Position numbers and translations under genes: made by a program. The notes below the pieces were generated by a model. The model was given only the letters and a program-made list of their open reading frames with translations, was not told the origin of the DNA and made no database searches. Shown one piece after another: positions 1-11,069 of a stretch of DNA of 64,000 nt (within the stretch, counting starts at the first letter, position 1; every line of letters starts with the position of its first letter). The DNA is from Arthrospira sp. PCC 9108 (lineage in GTDB: Bacteria > Cyanobacteriota > Cyanobacteriia > Cyanobacteriales > Microcoleaceae). Location of the stretch: NCBI GenBank assembly GCA_016745315.1, contig CP066886.1, positions 1,643,501 to 1,707,500 on the forward strand, read 5' to 3'.

Positions 1-97
1 TATAGTAGCATGAGAATCTGGAAAAAGCAACCGCCCCAACCCCAATGAGGCGGGGGCCGTTACAAAACTTAACATAATTCCGGCGAGAGGATGTGAA

Positions 98-292
98 CTA
101 TTTACCTTTACGTCCGGCGGTAGTGTCGATCGCCTGTAGTTCGGAGAGTCTAAAAGTGACTAATTTATCCCAATTTCCGCCTTCAAATAAAACGGCAGCT
201 TTGCCGTCAGCGACTCTTTGGACTTGTCCTTGAAACTCATAGTAGGTATCATTTACATTAACAACGCGAACGGCGGAACCTGGTAAAATCAT
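98..292 (-). CDS. ndhS: NAD(P)H-quinone oxidoreductase subunit S (NdhS)
   Basis: Small 64-residue protein with the features of cyanobacterial NdhS (formerly DUF3252): an N-terminal MILPGS start, a central FQGQVQRV strand and the block LFEGGNWDKLVTF. In the family this SH3-like subunit sits on the peripheral arm of photosynthetic NDH-1 at the thylakoid membrane and helps form the ferredoxin-binding site used in cyclic electron flow. Length fits the family (60-70 residues) and the frame is intact. It lies downstream of mrp on the same strand with a gap of about 95 bp, so co-transcription is possible. Another NDH-1 gene, crr6, lies at 16.6 kb. The assignment rests on recognising the sequence. 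Confidence 0.85.
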   Translation of the reverse strand: MILPGSAVRVVNVNDTYYEFQGQVQRVADGKAAVLFEGGNWDKLVTFRLSELQAIDTTAGRKGK

Positions 293-386
293 GTTTTTAT
301 TATCCTGAAAAATGGTGGAATATAAGGCAGGCGGCCAGAGAAATTGATGATGGTCAATTATCCCTGGTGCCGGGAAGGGGAGAGAG

Positions 387-1455
387 TTAAGCCAAAGCCA
401 TAACTGAGACCCTAGCGGCGATTTTTTGTGCGATCGCAGTCAACTCCTGAGCGGAGGCGGAGTCGGGGTGAGAGATCACAATAGGAACCCCAGAATCCCC
501 CCTTGTCGGACAGGCATTTCGAGGGGAATAGCGCCCAAGAGGGGTACTCCCAACTCATCAGCAGTTTTCTGACCGCCGCCGGAGCCAAAGATATCATACT
601 TGCGATCGGGGAGATCTGGGGGACAAAATAGGTCATATTTTCGACAATACCCAAAATAGACACCCCCAACTGTTCAAACATTTTTAAGCCTTTGCGGGAG
701 TCCAAGAGAGAGACTTCTTGGGGGGTAGTAACAATGACCGCCCCAGACATAGGAACAGCTTGTGCGAGGGTTAACTGAGCATCTCCGGTTCCGGGTGGCA
801 TATCAACAATGAGATAATCCAACTCACCCCAATACACCTGATAGAGAAACTGTCGGATAATGCCATTTAACATAGGACCACGCCAAATGACAGGTTGATC
901 GCGATCGATGAGAAAAGCCATGGACACCAACTTAACGCCATAGTTAAAAGCGGGTTCCAAGCGATCGCCTTCAGGGGTTTGCTGAACCATGACCTGAGTA
1001 TCAGCGAGGCCCAACATAGTGGGGTCATTAGGGCCATAGATATCAGCATCAATCAAACCGACCTTAGCACCGGTAGAGGCGAGGGCGACAGCCACATTAA
1101 CCGCAACGGTACTTTTACCAACCCCCCCCTTACCGCTAGAAATAGCGAAGATATTTTTCACCCCGCTAATTCCCTGACGGTCTGGGAGAGATTTTTGTTG
1201 TGGAGTTTCCGCCGTGACATCTACTTCGACAGTTTCGACTCCGGGAAGCTGTTTAACAGCCTTTTGACAATCTTCGACGATAAACTCGCGCAGAGGACAA
1301 GCGGGGGTAGTCAAAACCAGGGTAAAACGGACATCTCCGCCAGTGATTTCCACATTACGGATCATGTTCAATTCGACCAAACTCTTTTGTAGTTCGGGGT
1401 CTTGAACGGGTCTTAAAACTTCGAGTACGGAACTGGCATCTAACTTATCTGGCAT
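387..1455 (-). CDS. mrp: Mrp/NBP35-family Fe-S carrier ATPase, two frameshifts near the C-terminus
   Basis: An N-terminal MIP18/DUF59-like domain (about residues 5-85, with PVQDPEL and ACPLREF) is followed by a P-loop ATPase domain with the deviant Walker A GKGGVGKST, the switch DADIYGPN and VDMPPGTGD. Family members bind and transfer Fe-S clusters in the cytosol. The open frame (412-1455) turns nonsensical after VENMTYFVP. One extra C near 650 and one extra G near 507 restore the expected tail (PPDLPDRKYDIFGSGGG, then LGVPLLG, then PLEMPVRQGGDSG) and move the stop to 387, giving about 355 residues. Both sites are homopolymers, so sequence error is more likely than real truncation. It is divergent from hemF. 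Confidence 0.85.
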
Positions 1456-1706
1456 GATATATGGCTGTCACTATCTGGTAATACTGCTAATAGTTTAACT
1501 GGGAAAGGGTGTTGTTACTGGTGGTAGTAGCAAATAGTAGTCCCACCGGGAAGGTTTCCATAGTTAACTGTTAAGTTATATGGACTTATGGGTTAAACAA
1601 CTTGACCAAGTAATCCATAAGCCGGGAAGATAAACTCATTTCGCTTTCGATAGGGTTGATGGCTCATCAAGTGCGAAAATATAAGATACAAGAGGTTAAT
1701 TAGATT

Positions 1707-2750
1707 ATGACAGTTTCGACGGCTTCTGATACGGCTATAGTTCAATCACCCCCTCCGGCGGACTCCCGGGAGCGTGTGAGTCACTGGATGAAACAAATTC
1801 AGGATGAAATCTGCGCGGGATTAGAGGGACTAGATGGGGCTAAAACCTTTGTTGAGGATGCTTGGGAGCGCCCGGAAGGGGGTGGCGGTCGGACTAGGGT
1901 GATCCGAGAAGGTAATGTGTTTGAACAAGGGGGAGTTAACTTTTCGGAGGTATGGGGCCAGAAGTTGCCACCGTCGATTTTAAGCCAGCGTCCAGAGGCG
2001 GAAGGTCATGGATTTTATGCGACGGGAACTTCGATGGTGCTACATCCCCGTAACCCCTATGTGCCAACCGTTCACCTGAATTATCGCTATTTCGAGGCGG
2101 GTCCGGTTTGGTGGTTTGGTGGGGGTGCGGATTTAACTCCCTACTACCCATTTGCGGAGGATGCAGCCCACTTTCATAAAACTTTAAAGGAGGCTTGCGA
2201 TCGCCATCATAGCGAGTATTACCCGGTATTTAAACGCTGGTGTGATGAGTATTTTCATCTGACACACCGCAATGAAGCCAGGGGAATTGGTGGGATTTTC
2301 TTTGACTACCAAGGCGGTGAGGGTTTACTATATCGTGGGCCTTATACTGAAAGCGAGGCGGCGATTTATAGCGATCGCATGGGCGCACCGGAATCACGGG
2401 ACTGGGAGGCTTTGTTTAGTTTTATCCAAGACTGTGGTAAATCTTTCTTACCTTCATACGGTCCCATTGTAGAGCGTCGTAATTCTATGGAATATGGCGA
2501 TCGTGAACGGAATTTCCAGCTTTATCGTCGAGGAAGATATGTAGAATTTAATTTAGTCTACGACCGAGGCACAATTTTCGGGTTGCAAACCAAAGGTCGC
2601 ACCGAGTCGATTCTCATGTCTCTACCTCCTTTGGTAAGATGGGAGTATGGTTATCAACCTGAAGCGGGTACGCCGGAAGCTGAACTCTATGAGACGTTCT
2701 TAAAACCTCAAGATTGGTCTAACTGGACGGCTCCTGACTCACAGGCCTAA
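1707..2750 (+). CDS. hemF: oxygen-dependent coproporphyrinogen III oxidase
   Basis: Intact 347-residue protein of the aerobic coproporphyrinogen oxidase family, which decarboxylates two propionates of coproporphyrinogen III to give protoporphyrinogen IX, feeding heme and chlorophyll synthesis in the cytosol. Family blocks are clear: FYATGTSMVLHPRNP with VPTVHLNYRYFE, then WWFGGGADLTPYYPF, RGIGGIFFDY, and YVEFNLVYDRGTIFGLQT near the C-terminus. The length matches cyanobacterial HemF. The ATG at 1707 follows an AAGAGGTT Shine-Dalgarno-like stretch about 10 bases upstream. A 250-bp divergent promoter region separates it from mrp. Confidence 0.95.
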   Translation: MTVSTASDTAIVQSPPPADSRERVSHWMKQIQDEICAGLEGLDGAKTFVEDAWERPEGGGGRTRVIREGNVFEQGGVNFSEVWGQKLPPSILSQRPEAEGHGFYATGTSMVLHPRNPYVPTVHLNYRYFEAGPVWWFGGGADLTPYYPFAEDAAHFHKTLKEACDRHHSEYYPVFKRWCDEYFHLTHRNEARGIGGIFFDYQGGEGLLYRGPYTESEAAIYSDRMGAPESRDWEALFSFIQDCGKSFLPSYGPIVERRNSMEYGDRERNFQLYRRGRYVEFNLVYDRGTIFGLQTKGRTESILMSLPPLVRWEYGYQPEAGTPEAELYETFLKPQDWSNWTAPDSQA

Positions 2751-3216
2751 GTTCAACCGTAAGTCTCATGGGACTTGTGAACGGGGACTAAGTGCCAGAA
2801 TCAGGGAAAAGGACAGAAATCGATCTTAATTTGGTCCCCGGACAACAGCTAATCTGATAACCGGAATGGTATTCTTGGTCAAGGGTCGATGCTCTTGCTA
2901 GACCCAAGTTTGGCCGATATTGGCCTGATGCTGACTAGAAGGCGCTTGGTCAACAAGGATCTGTGGTTGGGAAGGTTTGCACCTCTGTTGGGGTTATACT
3001 TTCTGAGGGATGGGGTCTTTGATAGCTCCAAGAACTTTCATTTTCTTTCGGCTTGAGGCTACCTAAAAATGCCATAGGGTGACTTCGGTGAATACTCAGC
3101 AGCCAGTAGGTTACTGTATAAATCACCGAGCCAAATCCCCGTCACAGTTTTGGCGGGGACTGTCAAAGTCAAAGAAGCAACCATCGCAAAATCAAGAATT
3201 TCAGAGGGGACGGTCA
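2751..3216. other. intergenic region without a recognised gene
   Basis: About 465 bp between hemF and the chosen start of the STAS gene. An open frame extends upstream to a GTG at 3079 but has no domain content there, so I treat it as leader. A TATACT -10-like hexamer lies at 2995-3000 without a convincing -35 box. Nothing else could be assigned. Confidence 0.5.
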
Positions 3217-3579
3217 GTGATTCATATCGATCAAAAGGAACATACGACCCAGGATGGCACTAAGGTCATAGTATTAGCACCAACAGGACGCTTAGATATC
3301 ACCACCGCTTGGCAGTTTCGTCTCAAACTGCAAGAATGTATATCTAAGCTGAGTCGTCATGTGGTCGTGAATTTGGGTCAGGTGAACTTTATCGACAGTT
3401 CCGGGTTGACCTCCCTAGTGGCTGGTATGCGAGATGCTGATAAAGTTAAGGGTAGTTTCCGCATCTGTAATGTTCACCCAGAAGCTAAACTGGTGTTTGA
3501 AGTGACGATGATGGATTCTGTGTTTGAGATTTTTGAGACGGAAAAGGAAGCCTTAGAGGGCGGTGTCAGAGCTAGTTAA
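3217..3579 (+). CDS. STAS-domain anti-sigma factor antagonist
   Basis: A single STAS domain of the SpoIIAA/RsbV type fills the protein: APTGRLDITTAWQF, then VVVNLGQVNFIDSSGLTSLV, where the serine of the DSSG motif is the position phosphorylated by anti-sigma kinases in characterised relatives. I choose the GTG at 3217 because GAGGGG lies 7-13 bases upstream and it gives about 120 residues, the usual size. The open frame reaches back to a GTG at 3079 (166 residues), but that extension resembles nothing in the family. No cognate kinase or sigma factor is adjacent, so the partner is unknown. Confidence 0.8.
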   Translation: MIHIDQKEHTTQDGTKVIVLAPTGRLDITTAWQFRLKLQECISKLSRHVVVNLGQVNFIDSSGLTSLVAGMRDADKVKGSFRICNVHPEAKLVFEVTMMDSVFEIFETEKEALEGGVRAS

Positions 3580-3765
3580 GGCGGTGAAAGTTGAAGTTAG
3601 GCAAGAATGGCCGGGGGTTCATCTACGAAGTCCCGGTTGTTGGTGCTAATCATTGCTGATTGCTATAACTACTATTCTCAGTCTTGGCAAATGTACCGTC
3701 TCAGGGGACAATTAGTTTAAGTCCCTCCCGGTCACATAGACGCGGGGCTTTTAGAAATTTTAACC

Positions 3766-4497
3766 GTGAACAATATCCGCACTGTTTCAGATACCAAGCG
3801 AGCGTTTTACCACATCCATACTCGGCCGATTAACTCTATCTATCGTCGCGTGGTTGAGGAGTTAATGGTGGAAATGCACCTATTGTCGGTCAATGTCGAT
3901 TTTAAATATGACCCCATTTATGCGCTGGGTGTGGTCACGGCCTTCGATCGCTTTATGCAAGGATACACCCCCGAAACCGATAAATTGTCGATTTGGGCGG
4001 CTTTGATTGGGGCTCAAGAAAGCGACCCTAATCAATATCGCGCTGATGCTACGGCTTTAGAGGCTCAAGTGGCATCCCTTGCGGTGAAAGATTTGACCGA
4101 CAAGGCTAAGATGGCTCAGGAAAGCTCAGGGGATGACCCTTTGCAGTCCTGTTTTCATGCGATCGCCAATAACCCTAAATTCAAATACTCTCGGCTACTT
4201 GCCATTGGTTTATATACTCTCCTAGAAAAAAGTGATGCCACAGCGGCTCAGGACTCGGAAGGGTTAAAAACAATCCTCAGTGACTTTAGTGAGGCTTTAA
4301 GGCTGCCTAAAGATAAGCTGGTGAAGGATTTAGACCTGTATCGCACCAACCTAGAAAAGGTAGCTCAGGCGCGGTTAATGGTGGATGAGATGACCCAAGC
4401 GGAACGCAAGAAGCGGGAACAACGGGCCGCCCAAACCCAAACTGCCGCCTCTGGTAGCAAGAACCCTAGCAAAGATGATCAGGTGTCTGATTCCTAA
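3766..4497 (+). CDS. thf1: photosystem II biogenesis protein Psb29/Thf1
   Basis: Intact 243-residue protein starting with GTG at 3766. The N-terminal block VSDTKRAFYHIHTRPIN and the segment YDPIYALGVVTAFDRFM are diagnostic of Psb29/Thf1 (THYLAKOID FORMATION 1). In cyanobacteria and chloroplasts the family supports photosystem II repair and interacts with FtsH proteases at the thylakoid. The tail (about residues 205-243) is charged and rich in Q, A and S, as is common in the family. The neighbouring ComFB gene is convergent, with only 68 bp between the two stops. Confidence 0.93.
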   Translation: MNNIRTVSDTKRAFYHIHTRPINSIYRRVVEELMVEMHLLSVNVDFKYDPIYALGVVTAFDRFMQGYTPETDKLSIWAALIGAQESDPNQYRADATALEAQVASLAVKDLTDKAKMAQESSGDDPLQSCFHAIANNPKFKYSRLLAIGLYTLLEKSDATAAQDSEGLKTILSDFSEALRLPKDKLVKDLDLYRTNLEKVAQARLMVDEMTQAERKKREQRAAQTQTAASGSKNPSKDDQVSDS

Positions 4498-4513
4498 GCC
4501 AGTGGTTATCGGT

Positions 4514-4560
4514 GGCGATCGCAATAGGTGTATTAATTGGCACCAACGATCGCGATCGCC
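4514..4560. terminator. HIP1-based hairpin between convergent genes
   Basis: GGCGATCGC (4514-4522) and GCGATCGCC (4552-4560) are inverted copies flanking a 29-base loop, exactly between the convergent stops of thf1 and the ComFB gene. The position suggests a bidirectional terminator, but there is no clear U-run, and HIP1 is itself palindromic and very common here, so chance is a real alternative. Confidence 0.3.
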
Positions 4561-4565
4561 TTCGA

Positions 4566-5129
4566 TTAGCTTGGGGTATTAGTTTCGTGATCCGGTTCGT
4601 AGTCTTCCGCGTAAGCCTTCAGTAAACCGCTCATTTGTCCCAATAGAGAACTGTCGGATATCTGGCCTAAAACTTTTTGGTTTTGGGCGGCGCGGTCTAA
4701 GTTTCGTGCAATAGCCTCTTTCACCTGGCTAGCAATGAGGGCTTGTAGTTCCTCCTTAGCGCGAGACCTCTGATATTGTGCCCCTTCTTCTGTGGTAGCA
4801 TACAGTGGCGGTAAGCGGTTGAGGGCATAGGCGGCAATATCCCCCACATCCAAAGACTGCTCACTTACCTCGTCAATTTGGGCGACTTGAGCGATCGCTT
4901 CACTGAGAACCAACTCTTCCATCACATTAATAAACTGCTTGCGGGGTAACACAACCACCTCCCCCGTCAACAAAGCACCCATAAGGCGATCGAGCGCCAT
5001 ATACTCCTCGATGGATAATTCTGAAGCTGTATTACATATCCGCCCTACCTCTGCTTCCATAGATGGTGTCAAATAACCATCCTGTAAGGCTTGATCGACA
5101 ATTCTTTCAATACTCATAACGTTTCCCAT
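4566..5129 (-). CDS. ComFB-family (late competence) protein
   Basis: A 187-residue protein whose middle carries the ComFB signature: MEELVLSEAIAQV followed by DVGDIAAYALNRLPPLYATTEEG (positions about 70-125). The flanks are predicted helical, and the C-terminal half is rich in A, Q and K. Cyanobacterial ComFB-type proteins have been described as receptors for cyclic dinucleotides linked to cell size or competence; applying that here is an inference. The ATG at 5129 has a second ATG four codons later (MSIERIV), which may be the true start. An adenylate cyclase lies 20 kb away, with no visible link. Confidence 0.7.
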   Translation of the reverse strand: MGNVMSIERIVDQALQDGYLTPSMEAEVGRICNTASELSIEEYMALDRLMGALLTGEVVVLPRKQFINVMEELVLSEAIAQVAQIDEVSEQSLDVGDIAAYALNRLPPLYATTEEGAQYQRSRAKEELQALIASQVKEAIARNLDRAAQNQKVLGQISDSSLLGQMSGLLKAYAEDYEPDHETNTPS

Positions 5130-5219
5130 CTTATCGCCATATTAGTTCTACACCAATCAACCACTGATTAACTCAAACTCCACAAAACTAAATTGTCTAA
5201 TCACCATCGACAGAATAAA

Positions 5220-6134
5220 TTATTCTATACCGTCAAACCGCCAAGGCACTGGATCCACACATTGGCCGTGAACATAAAGACCCCAATGAAGGTGTGGTCC
5301 CGTAGAGCCCCCGTTGATCCGATCGCCCCAATGGTCTGGCCTGCTGTCACCATTTGTCCTTCCTGCACATCAATGCGACTCAAGTGAAGGAAAATACTGG
5401 TAACTCCCTGACCATGATCAATACCAATAGTGTCACCGTGGATTTCAAATCCTTGGGACTCACGCCCCACCAAAACCACCCGACCCGCTGCTGGTGCTAT
5501 CACCGGAGAACCCGTCGGGGCTGCATAATCAACCCCTCGATGATAATAGTTTGGGGCGAACTCCCCGTTATAGTATCTTCGGACCCCATAAATTGTCGTC
5601 ACCTCACCGGAACTTGGACGTAAAAAAGGCCCATTCCAATGTCTTTCGGGAGTAACAATTCGTTTAAATTCATCAACCCGGTCAAACTCATAATCAGTAC
5701 CTCTGCGCCCCGCGCTATCTGGTGGTAGCCAAATTGACTGGGTGGGAAAACGGCGATCGCGCAATTGAGAACGCTCACATTACTCTGTTGGCTACCGTTG
5801 CTAATCTGAATTGATTTCGCACCCGGTTGGTCTAGGGGGTCGTCGGAATTAAAGCCCGATAGCGATCGCCACCCACCGAAAACAGAGGATAGTTTTTTCC
5901 TCCCATGGTCACTGTTGGTTGCGAGTCCCCGCTATTCACCCCACTGATCACCACCGAAATAGTATCTCCCAACTGAGGGGACGTAGGGCTAACTTGAACT
6001 TGAAAGGCTACCGCCGGCTTAGTTACAATCAGCAACACAGCAGCAAGTGCTAAAAACAAGCTGCTGGTTAGTCGTTTGATTTGACGGCTTTTTCCGTAAA
6101 CACCAGTCATGGCATACTCTGGTAATTGTATCAT
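5220..6134 (-). pseudogene. secreted M23 (LytM-type) peptidase, frameshifted
   Basis: The N-terminal piece (5832-6134) has a signal peptide (hydrophobic stretch ending near KPAVAFQ) and a beta-sandwich-like segment. The C-terminal piece (5225-5764) is an M23 zinc metallopeptidase domain with ligands in YYHRGVDYAAPTGSP and a GDTIGIDHG core. Family enzymes cut peptidoglycan peptides outside the cytoplasmic membrane. Three indels break the frame: near 5830, near 5766, and near 5310 in a G run. Repairing the last gives the missing HLHWGLYVHG (second zinc motif HxH) and ends at 5220. The whole then reads as one protein of about 304 residues. The clustering in homopolymers favours sequence error, but real decay cannot be excluded. 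Confidence 0.75.
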
Positions 6135-6231
6135 TAATCTCTCTTTCTTCTGTTAACTCATCAATTCGGACTTATTGTAACCAATCCGATCATTTTTCCA
6201 GAGTTTGAGTGTAGCGTTTCCGCGATCTTCT

Positions 6232-8619
6232 ATGTTGTCTACTTCTGATCAAAATCTGTCGCGCCTCAGTTTAACTATTCGTGGTGCTGTTCAAGGTGTC
6301 GGGTTTCGGCCTTTGTCTATCGACTCGCTACCCAACTCAACCTCAAGGGCTGGGTAAATAATTCTGTCGGGGGGGGTTTTTATTGAAGTCGAAGGCGTAT
6401 CTGAGAGTCTTGAGCGCTTCCAGCAGCGCCTGCAAATAGAAAAACCACCAATATCTCATATTCACAGTTTAGAAGCCGTTTGGCTGCCTCTGGTTGGCTA
6501 TTCTCACTTTGAGATTAGAGCTTCTCAGTCAACCCTTCAGGGCGCTAAATCAGCCATCGTTTTGCCAGATCTCGCCACCTGTCCCCAATGCTTACAAGAT
6601 ATTTTTGACCCCCCATAACCGCCGTTTCCGCTATCCCTTTACCAATTGTACTAATTGCGGGCGCGCTACAGCATTATTAAAACTCTCCCCTATGACCGGG
6701 AGAATACTACTATGGCCGCCTTCCAAATGTGTCCTAATTGCGATCGCGAATATCACCACCCCGGCGATCGCCGTTTTCATGCTCAACCTAATGCTTGTCC
6801 CGTCTGTGGTCCCATTTTAGAATTATGGAATCATCAGGGACAGGTTTTGGCTAACCGCCATCATGCCTTATTACAAGCCGCCGCCGCCATTGGTCGCGGT
6901 CAAATTGTCGCCATCAAGGGTTTGGGAGGCTTCCAGTTACTTGTAGATGCTACTAATGCCGCCGCCGTTGAACAATTGCGAATCCGTAAGCATCGACCCC
7001 ATAAACCTTTTGCCGTAATGTATCGCAGTATACAGCAAATATCCCAGATTTGTGATATTTCCGCCGCCGAGGAACAATGGTTGCGATCGCCTCAAGCCCC
7101 CATTGTCCTATTATCAAGGCGGCGCGGTGTATCCCCCGTCGCCGATAATGTCGCCCCCGGTAATCCTAATTTGGGCGTAATGTTACCTTATACCCCCCTC
7201 CATCATTTATTGATGGGCGAGTTCGATTTTCCCATTGTTGCCACCAGCGGGAATTTTTCTAACGAACCCATCTGTACCGACGAGACAGAAGCCCTCCAAC
7301 GTTTGGGGAAAATTGCCGATATCTTTCTCGTTCACAACCGCCCTATCGCCCGCCCAGTAGATGATTCCGTCGTGCGGAGTGTTTTGGGTGAACAGATCGT
7401 TATTCGCCGCGCCAGAGGTTATGCACCCCTACCTGTGACAATTTTAGACACAAATAGCCACAATACAACACTTAATTCAAGTCTATCACAAACCATTTCT
7501 AATTGTCAATACCCATTTATTTTAGCAGTAGGTGGACACTTAAAAAACACCATTGCTATTGCCGTAGAAAAACAAGTTTTTATCAGTCAATATATTGGCA
7601 ATTTGCAAAGTCCACAGGCGTTTCAGGCGTTTAAGGAAGCAATTAATAGCCTTAGTAATATCTATGATTTTAAGCCTGATGTGATTGCTTGCGATGCACA
7701 CCCAGACTATCTTTCTACTCAGTTTGCGTATCAATTAGCTGCTGATATTTTCCAACAAGAAAAACGGCAAGTTCCCGTCATTCCAGTACAACATCATTAT
7801 GCTCATGTTTTAGCCGTTATAGCAGAACATAAATTATCATTTCCCGTCTTAGGAGTAGCTTGGGACGGCACTGGTTATGGACTAGATGAAACTATCTGGG
7901 GGGAGAGTTTCTCCTAATTAATAAAATCGGCTTTCAGCGCGTCGGACATTGGCGCACTTTCCCACTTCCCGGAGGTGATAAAGCCGTCCTAGAACCCCGA
8001 CGATTAGGCTTAGGATTATTATATGAATTGTGGGGGAACAGTTATCTGAGTATGGGGATGATCAGAAAATTAGCTTCGGGAATTTCCCACAGTTAAAGCT
8101 AATTTTGCAAATGCTGAACCGGAAAGTTAATACACCTAGAACATCTAGTGTCGGCAGGTTATTTGATGCGATCGCTTTTTAGTCGGTCACGGCGAAAATA
8201 TCAGTTTTGAAGGACAAGCCGCCATGGGGTTAGAATTGGCGATCGGCGATTTAATTACTGACGATTATTACCCAATTCATTGCTGCCAAAGTTCAGGTAA
8301 AATCATTTTAGATTGGGAACCCATGGTCAAGCAGATAATTAAAGACTTTTACAATCATGTTCCTGTCAGCTTAATCTCCGCTAAATTTCACAATACCTTA
8401 GTAGAAGGAATCATCATGGTATCTCAAAACTTTCCAGAGGTTCCCCTTGTCTTAACTGGAGGATGTTTTCAAAACCGCTATTTATTAGAAAAAGCTATTC
8501 AGCGACTAACTTCAGAAGGAATTATTCACTATTGGTCTAAACAGATTCCTACCAATGATGGCGGGTTAGCATTAGGACAAGTTATGGCTATTATAATGAA
8601 TCATCCACAATCAAATTAA
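6232..8619 (+). pseudogene. hypF: carbamoyltransferase HypF, multiply frameshifted
   Basis: All parts of HypF are present in order over about 795 codons: acylphosphatase-like start (RGAVQGVGFRP), zinc-finger region (CPQCLQD, CTNCG, CPNCDRE, CPVCG), YrdC-like domain (KGLGGFQLLVDATN) and Kae1-like domain (HHYAHVLAVIAEH, GVAWDGTGYGLDE, LTGGCFQNRYL). HypF makes the cyanide ligands of the NiFe-hydrogenase active site from carbamoyl phosphate. At least seven single-base indels interrupt it, near 6312, 6370, 6607, 6661, 7905, 8036 and 8183, nearly all in G, C or T runs. The longest intact pieces are 6655-7917 and 8224-8619. Repaired reading gives an ordinary HypF. The conserved sequence argues against an old pseudogene. 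Confidence 0.85.
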
Positions 8620-8635
8620 CCGTATTATCAATTAT

Positions 8636-11066
8636 CCATTAATTTACTGGTGGGGTGAGGGCGGGTTTATTTATATTCTCCTGGGGAATTTATGATTGAC
8701 TGAGAAACCCGCCCCTACGAAATTATCCATTAATTTACTGGTGGGGTGAGGGCGGGTTTATTTATAGCGGTTCGGTGGATTGGTGAGGTACTTTTCAAAG
8801 CCCCTCTCCCCTCTTGGGAGAGGGGTTTGGGGTGAGGGCTATACCTTATGGATATGAGAAACGCTATATCCATTAATTTACTGGTGGGGTGAGGGCGGGT
8901 TTATTGATATTCTCCTGGAGAATTTATGATTGACTGAGGAACCCGCCCCTACGAAATTATCCATTAATTTACTGGTGGGGTGAGGGCGGGTTTATTTATA
9001 GCGGTTCGGTGGATTGGTGAGGTACTTTTCAAAGCCCCTCTCCCCTCTTGGGAGAGGGGTTTGGGGTGAGGGCTATACCTTATGGATATGAGAAACGCTA
9101 TATCCATTAATTTACTGGTGGAGTGAGGGCGGGTTTATTGATATTCTCCTGGAGAATTTATGATTGACTGAGGAACCCGCCCCTACGAAATTATCCATTA
9201 ATTTACTGGTGGGGTGAGGGCGGGTTTATTTATAGCGGTTCGGTGGATTGGTGAGGTACTTTTCAAAGCCCCTCTCCCCTCTTGGGAGAGGGGTTTGGGG
9301 TGAGGGCTATACCTTATGGATATGAGAAACGCTATATCCATTAATTTACTGGTGGAGTGAGGGCGGGTTTATTGATATTCTCCTGGAGAATTTATGATTG
9401 ACTGAGGAACCCGCCCCTACGAAATTATCCATTAATTTACTGGTGGGGTGAGGGCGGGTTTATTTATAGCGGTTCGGTGGATTGGTGAGGTACTTTTCAA
9501 AGCCCCTCTCCCCTCTTGGGAGAGGGGTTTGGGGTGAGGGCTATACCTTATGGATATGAGAAACGCTATATCCATTAATTTACTGGTGGAGTGAGGGCGG
9601 GTTTATTGATATTCTCCTGGAGAATTTATGATTGACTGAGGAACCCGCCCCTACGAAATTATCCATTAATTTACTGGTGGGGTGAGGGCGGGTTTATTTA
9701 TAGCGGTTCGGTGGATTGGTGAGGTACTTTTCAAAGCCCCTCTCCCCTCTTGGGAGAGGGGTTTGGGGTGAGGGCTATACCTTATGGATATGAGAAACGC
9801 TATATCCATTAATTTACTGGTGGGGTGAGGGCGGGTTTATTGATATTCTCCTGAGGAATTTATAATTGACTGAGAAACCCGCCCCTACGAAATTATCCAT
9901 TAATTTACTGGTGGGGTGAGGGCGGGTTTATTTATAGCGGTTCGGTGGATTGGTGAGGTACTTTTCAAAGCCCCTCTCCCCTCTTGGGAGAGGGGTTTGG
10001 GGTGAGGGCTATACCTTATGGATATGAGAAACGCTATATCCATTAATTTACTGGTGGGGTGAGGGCGGGTTTATTGATATTCTCCTGGGGAATTTATGAT
10101 TGACTGAGAAACCCGCCCCTACGAAATTATCCATTAATTTACTGGTGGGGTGAGGGCGGGTTTATTTATAGCGGTTCGGTGGATTGGTGAGGTACTTTTC
10201 AAAGCCCCTCTCCCCTCTTGGGAGAGGGGTTTGGGGTGAGGGTTATACCTTATGGATATGAGAAACGCTATATCCATTAATTTACTGGTGGGGTGAGGGC
10301 GGGTTTATTGATATTCTCCTGGGGAATTTATAATTGACTGAGAAACCCGCCCCTACGAAATTATCCATTAATTTACTGGTGGGGTGAGGGCGGGTTTATT
10401 TATAGCGGTTCGGTGGATTGGTGAGGTACTTTTCAAAGCCCCTCTCCCCTCTTGGGAGAGGGGTTTGGGGTGAGGGCTATACCTTATGGATATGAGAAAC
10501 GCTATATCCATTAATTTACTGGTGGGGTGAGGGCGGGTTTATTTATAGCGGTTCGGTGGATTGGTGAGGTACTTTTCAAAGCCCCTCTCCCCTCTTGGGA
10601 GAGGGGTTTGGGGTGAGGGCTATACCTTATGGATATGAGAAACGCTATATCCATTAATTTACTGGTGGGGTGAGGGCGGGTTTATTTATAGCGGTTCGGT
10701 GGATTGGTGAGGTACTTTTCAAAGCCCCTCTCCCCTCTTGGGAGAGGGGTTTGGGGTGAGGGCTATACCTTATGGATATGAGAAACGCTATATCCATTAA
10801 TTTACTGGTGGGGTGAGGGCGGGTTTATTGATATTCTCCTGGGGAATTTATGATTGACTGAGAAACCCGCCCCTACGAAATTATCCATTAATTTACTGGT
10901 GGGGTGAGGGCGGGTTTATTTATATTCTCCTGGGGAATTTATGATTGACTGAGGAACCCGCCCCTACGAAATTATCCATTAATTTACTGGTGGGGTGAGG
11001 GCGGGTTTATTTATATTCTCCTGGGGAATTTATGATTGACTGAGGAACCCGCCCCTACGAAATTAT
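8636..11066. repeat. composite tandem array of 91-bp (A) and 143-bp (B) modules
   Basis: Every unit begins CCATTAATTTACTGGTGG. I located unit starts at 8636, 8727, 8870, 8961, 9104, 9195, 9338, 9429, 9572, 9663, 9806, 9897, 10040, 10131, 10274, 10365, 10508, 10651, 10794, 10885 and 10976. The order is (AB) eight times, then BB, then AAA: 11 A and 10 B, total 2,431 bp. A and B share about the first 38 bases, including GAGGGCGGGTTTATT. A ends with the inverted arm AAACCCGCCCCTACGAA. B instead has a perfect hairpin CCCCTCTCCC-ctctt-GGGAGAGGGG (first copy 8801-8825) and ends AAACGCTATAT. Copies are nearly identical. No coding potential is seen. Confidence 0.95.
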
Positions 11067-11069
11067 CCA

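Noticed and set aside
3079..3216. N-terminal extension of the STAS protein
   Set aside because: The GTG at 3217 has a better Shine-Dalgarno and gives the normal domain length; the extension has no family sequence.
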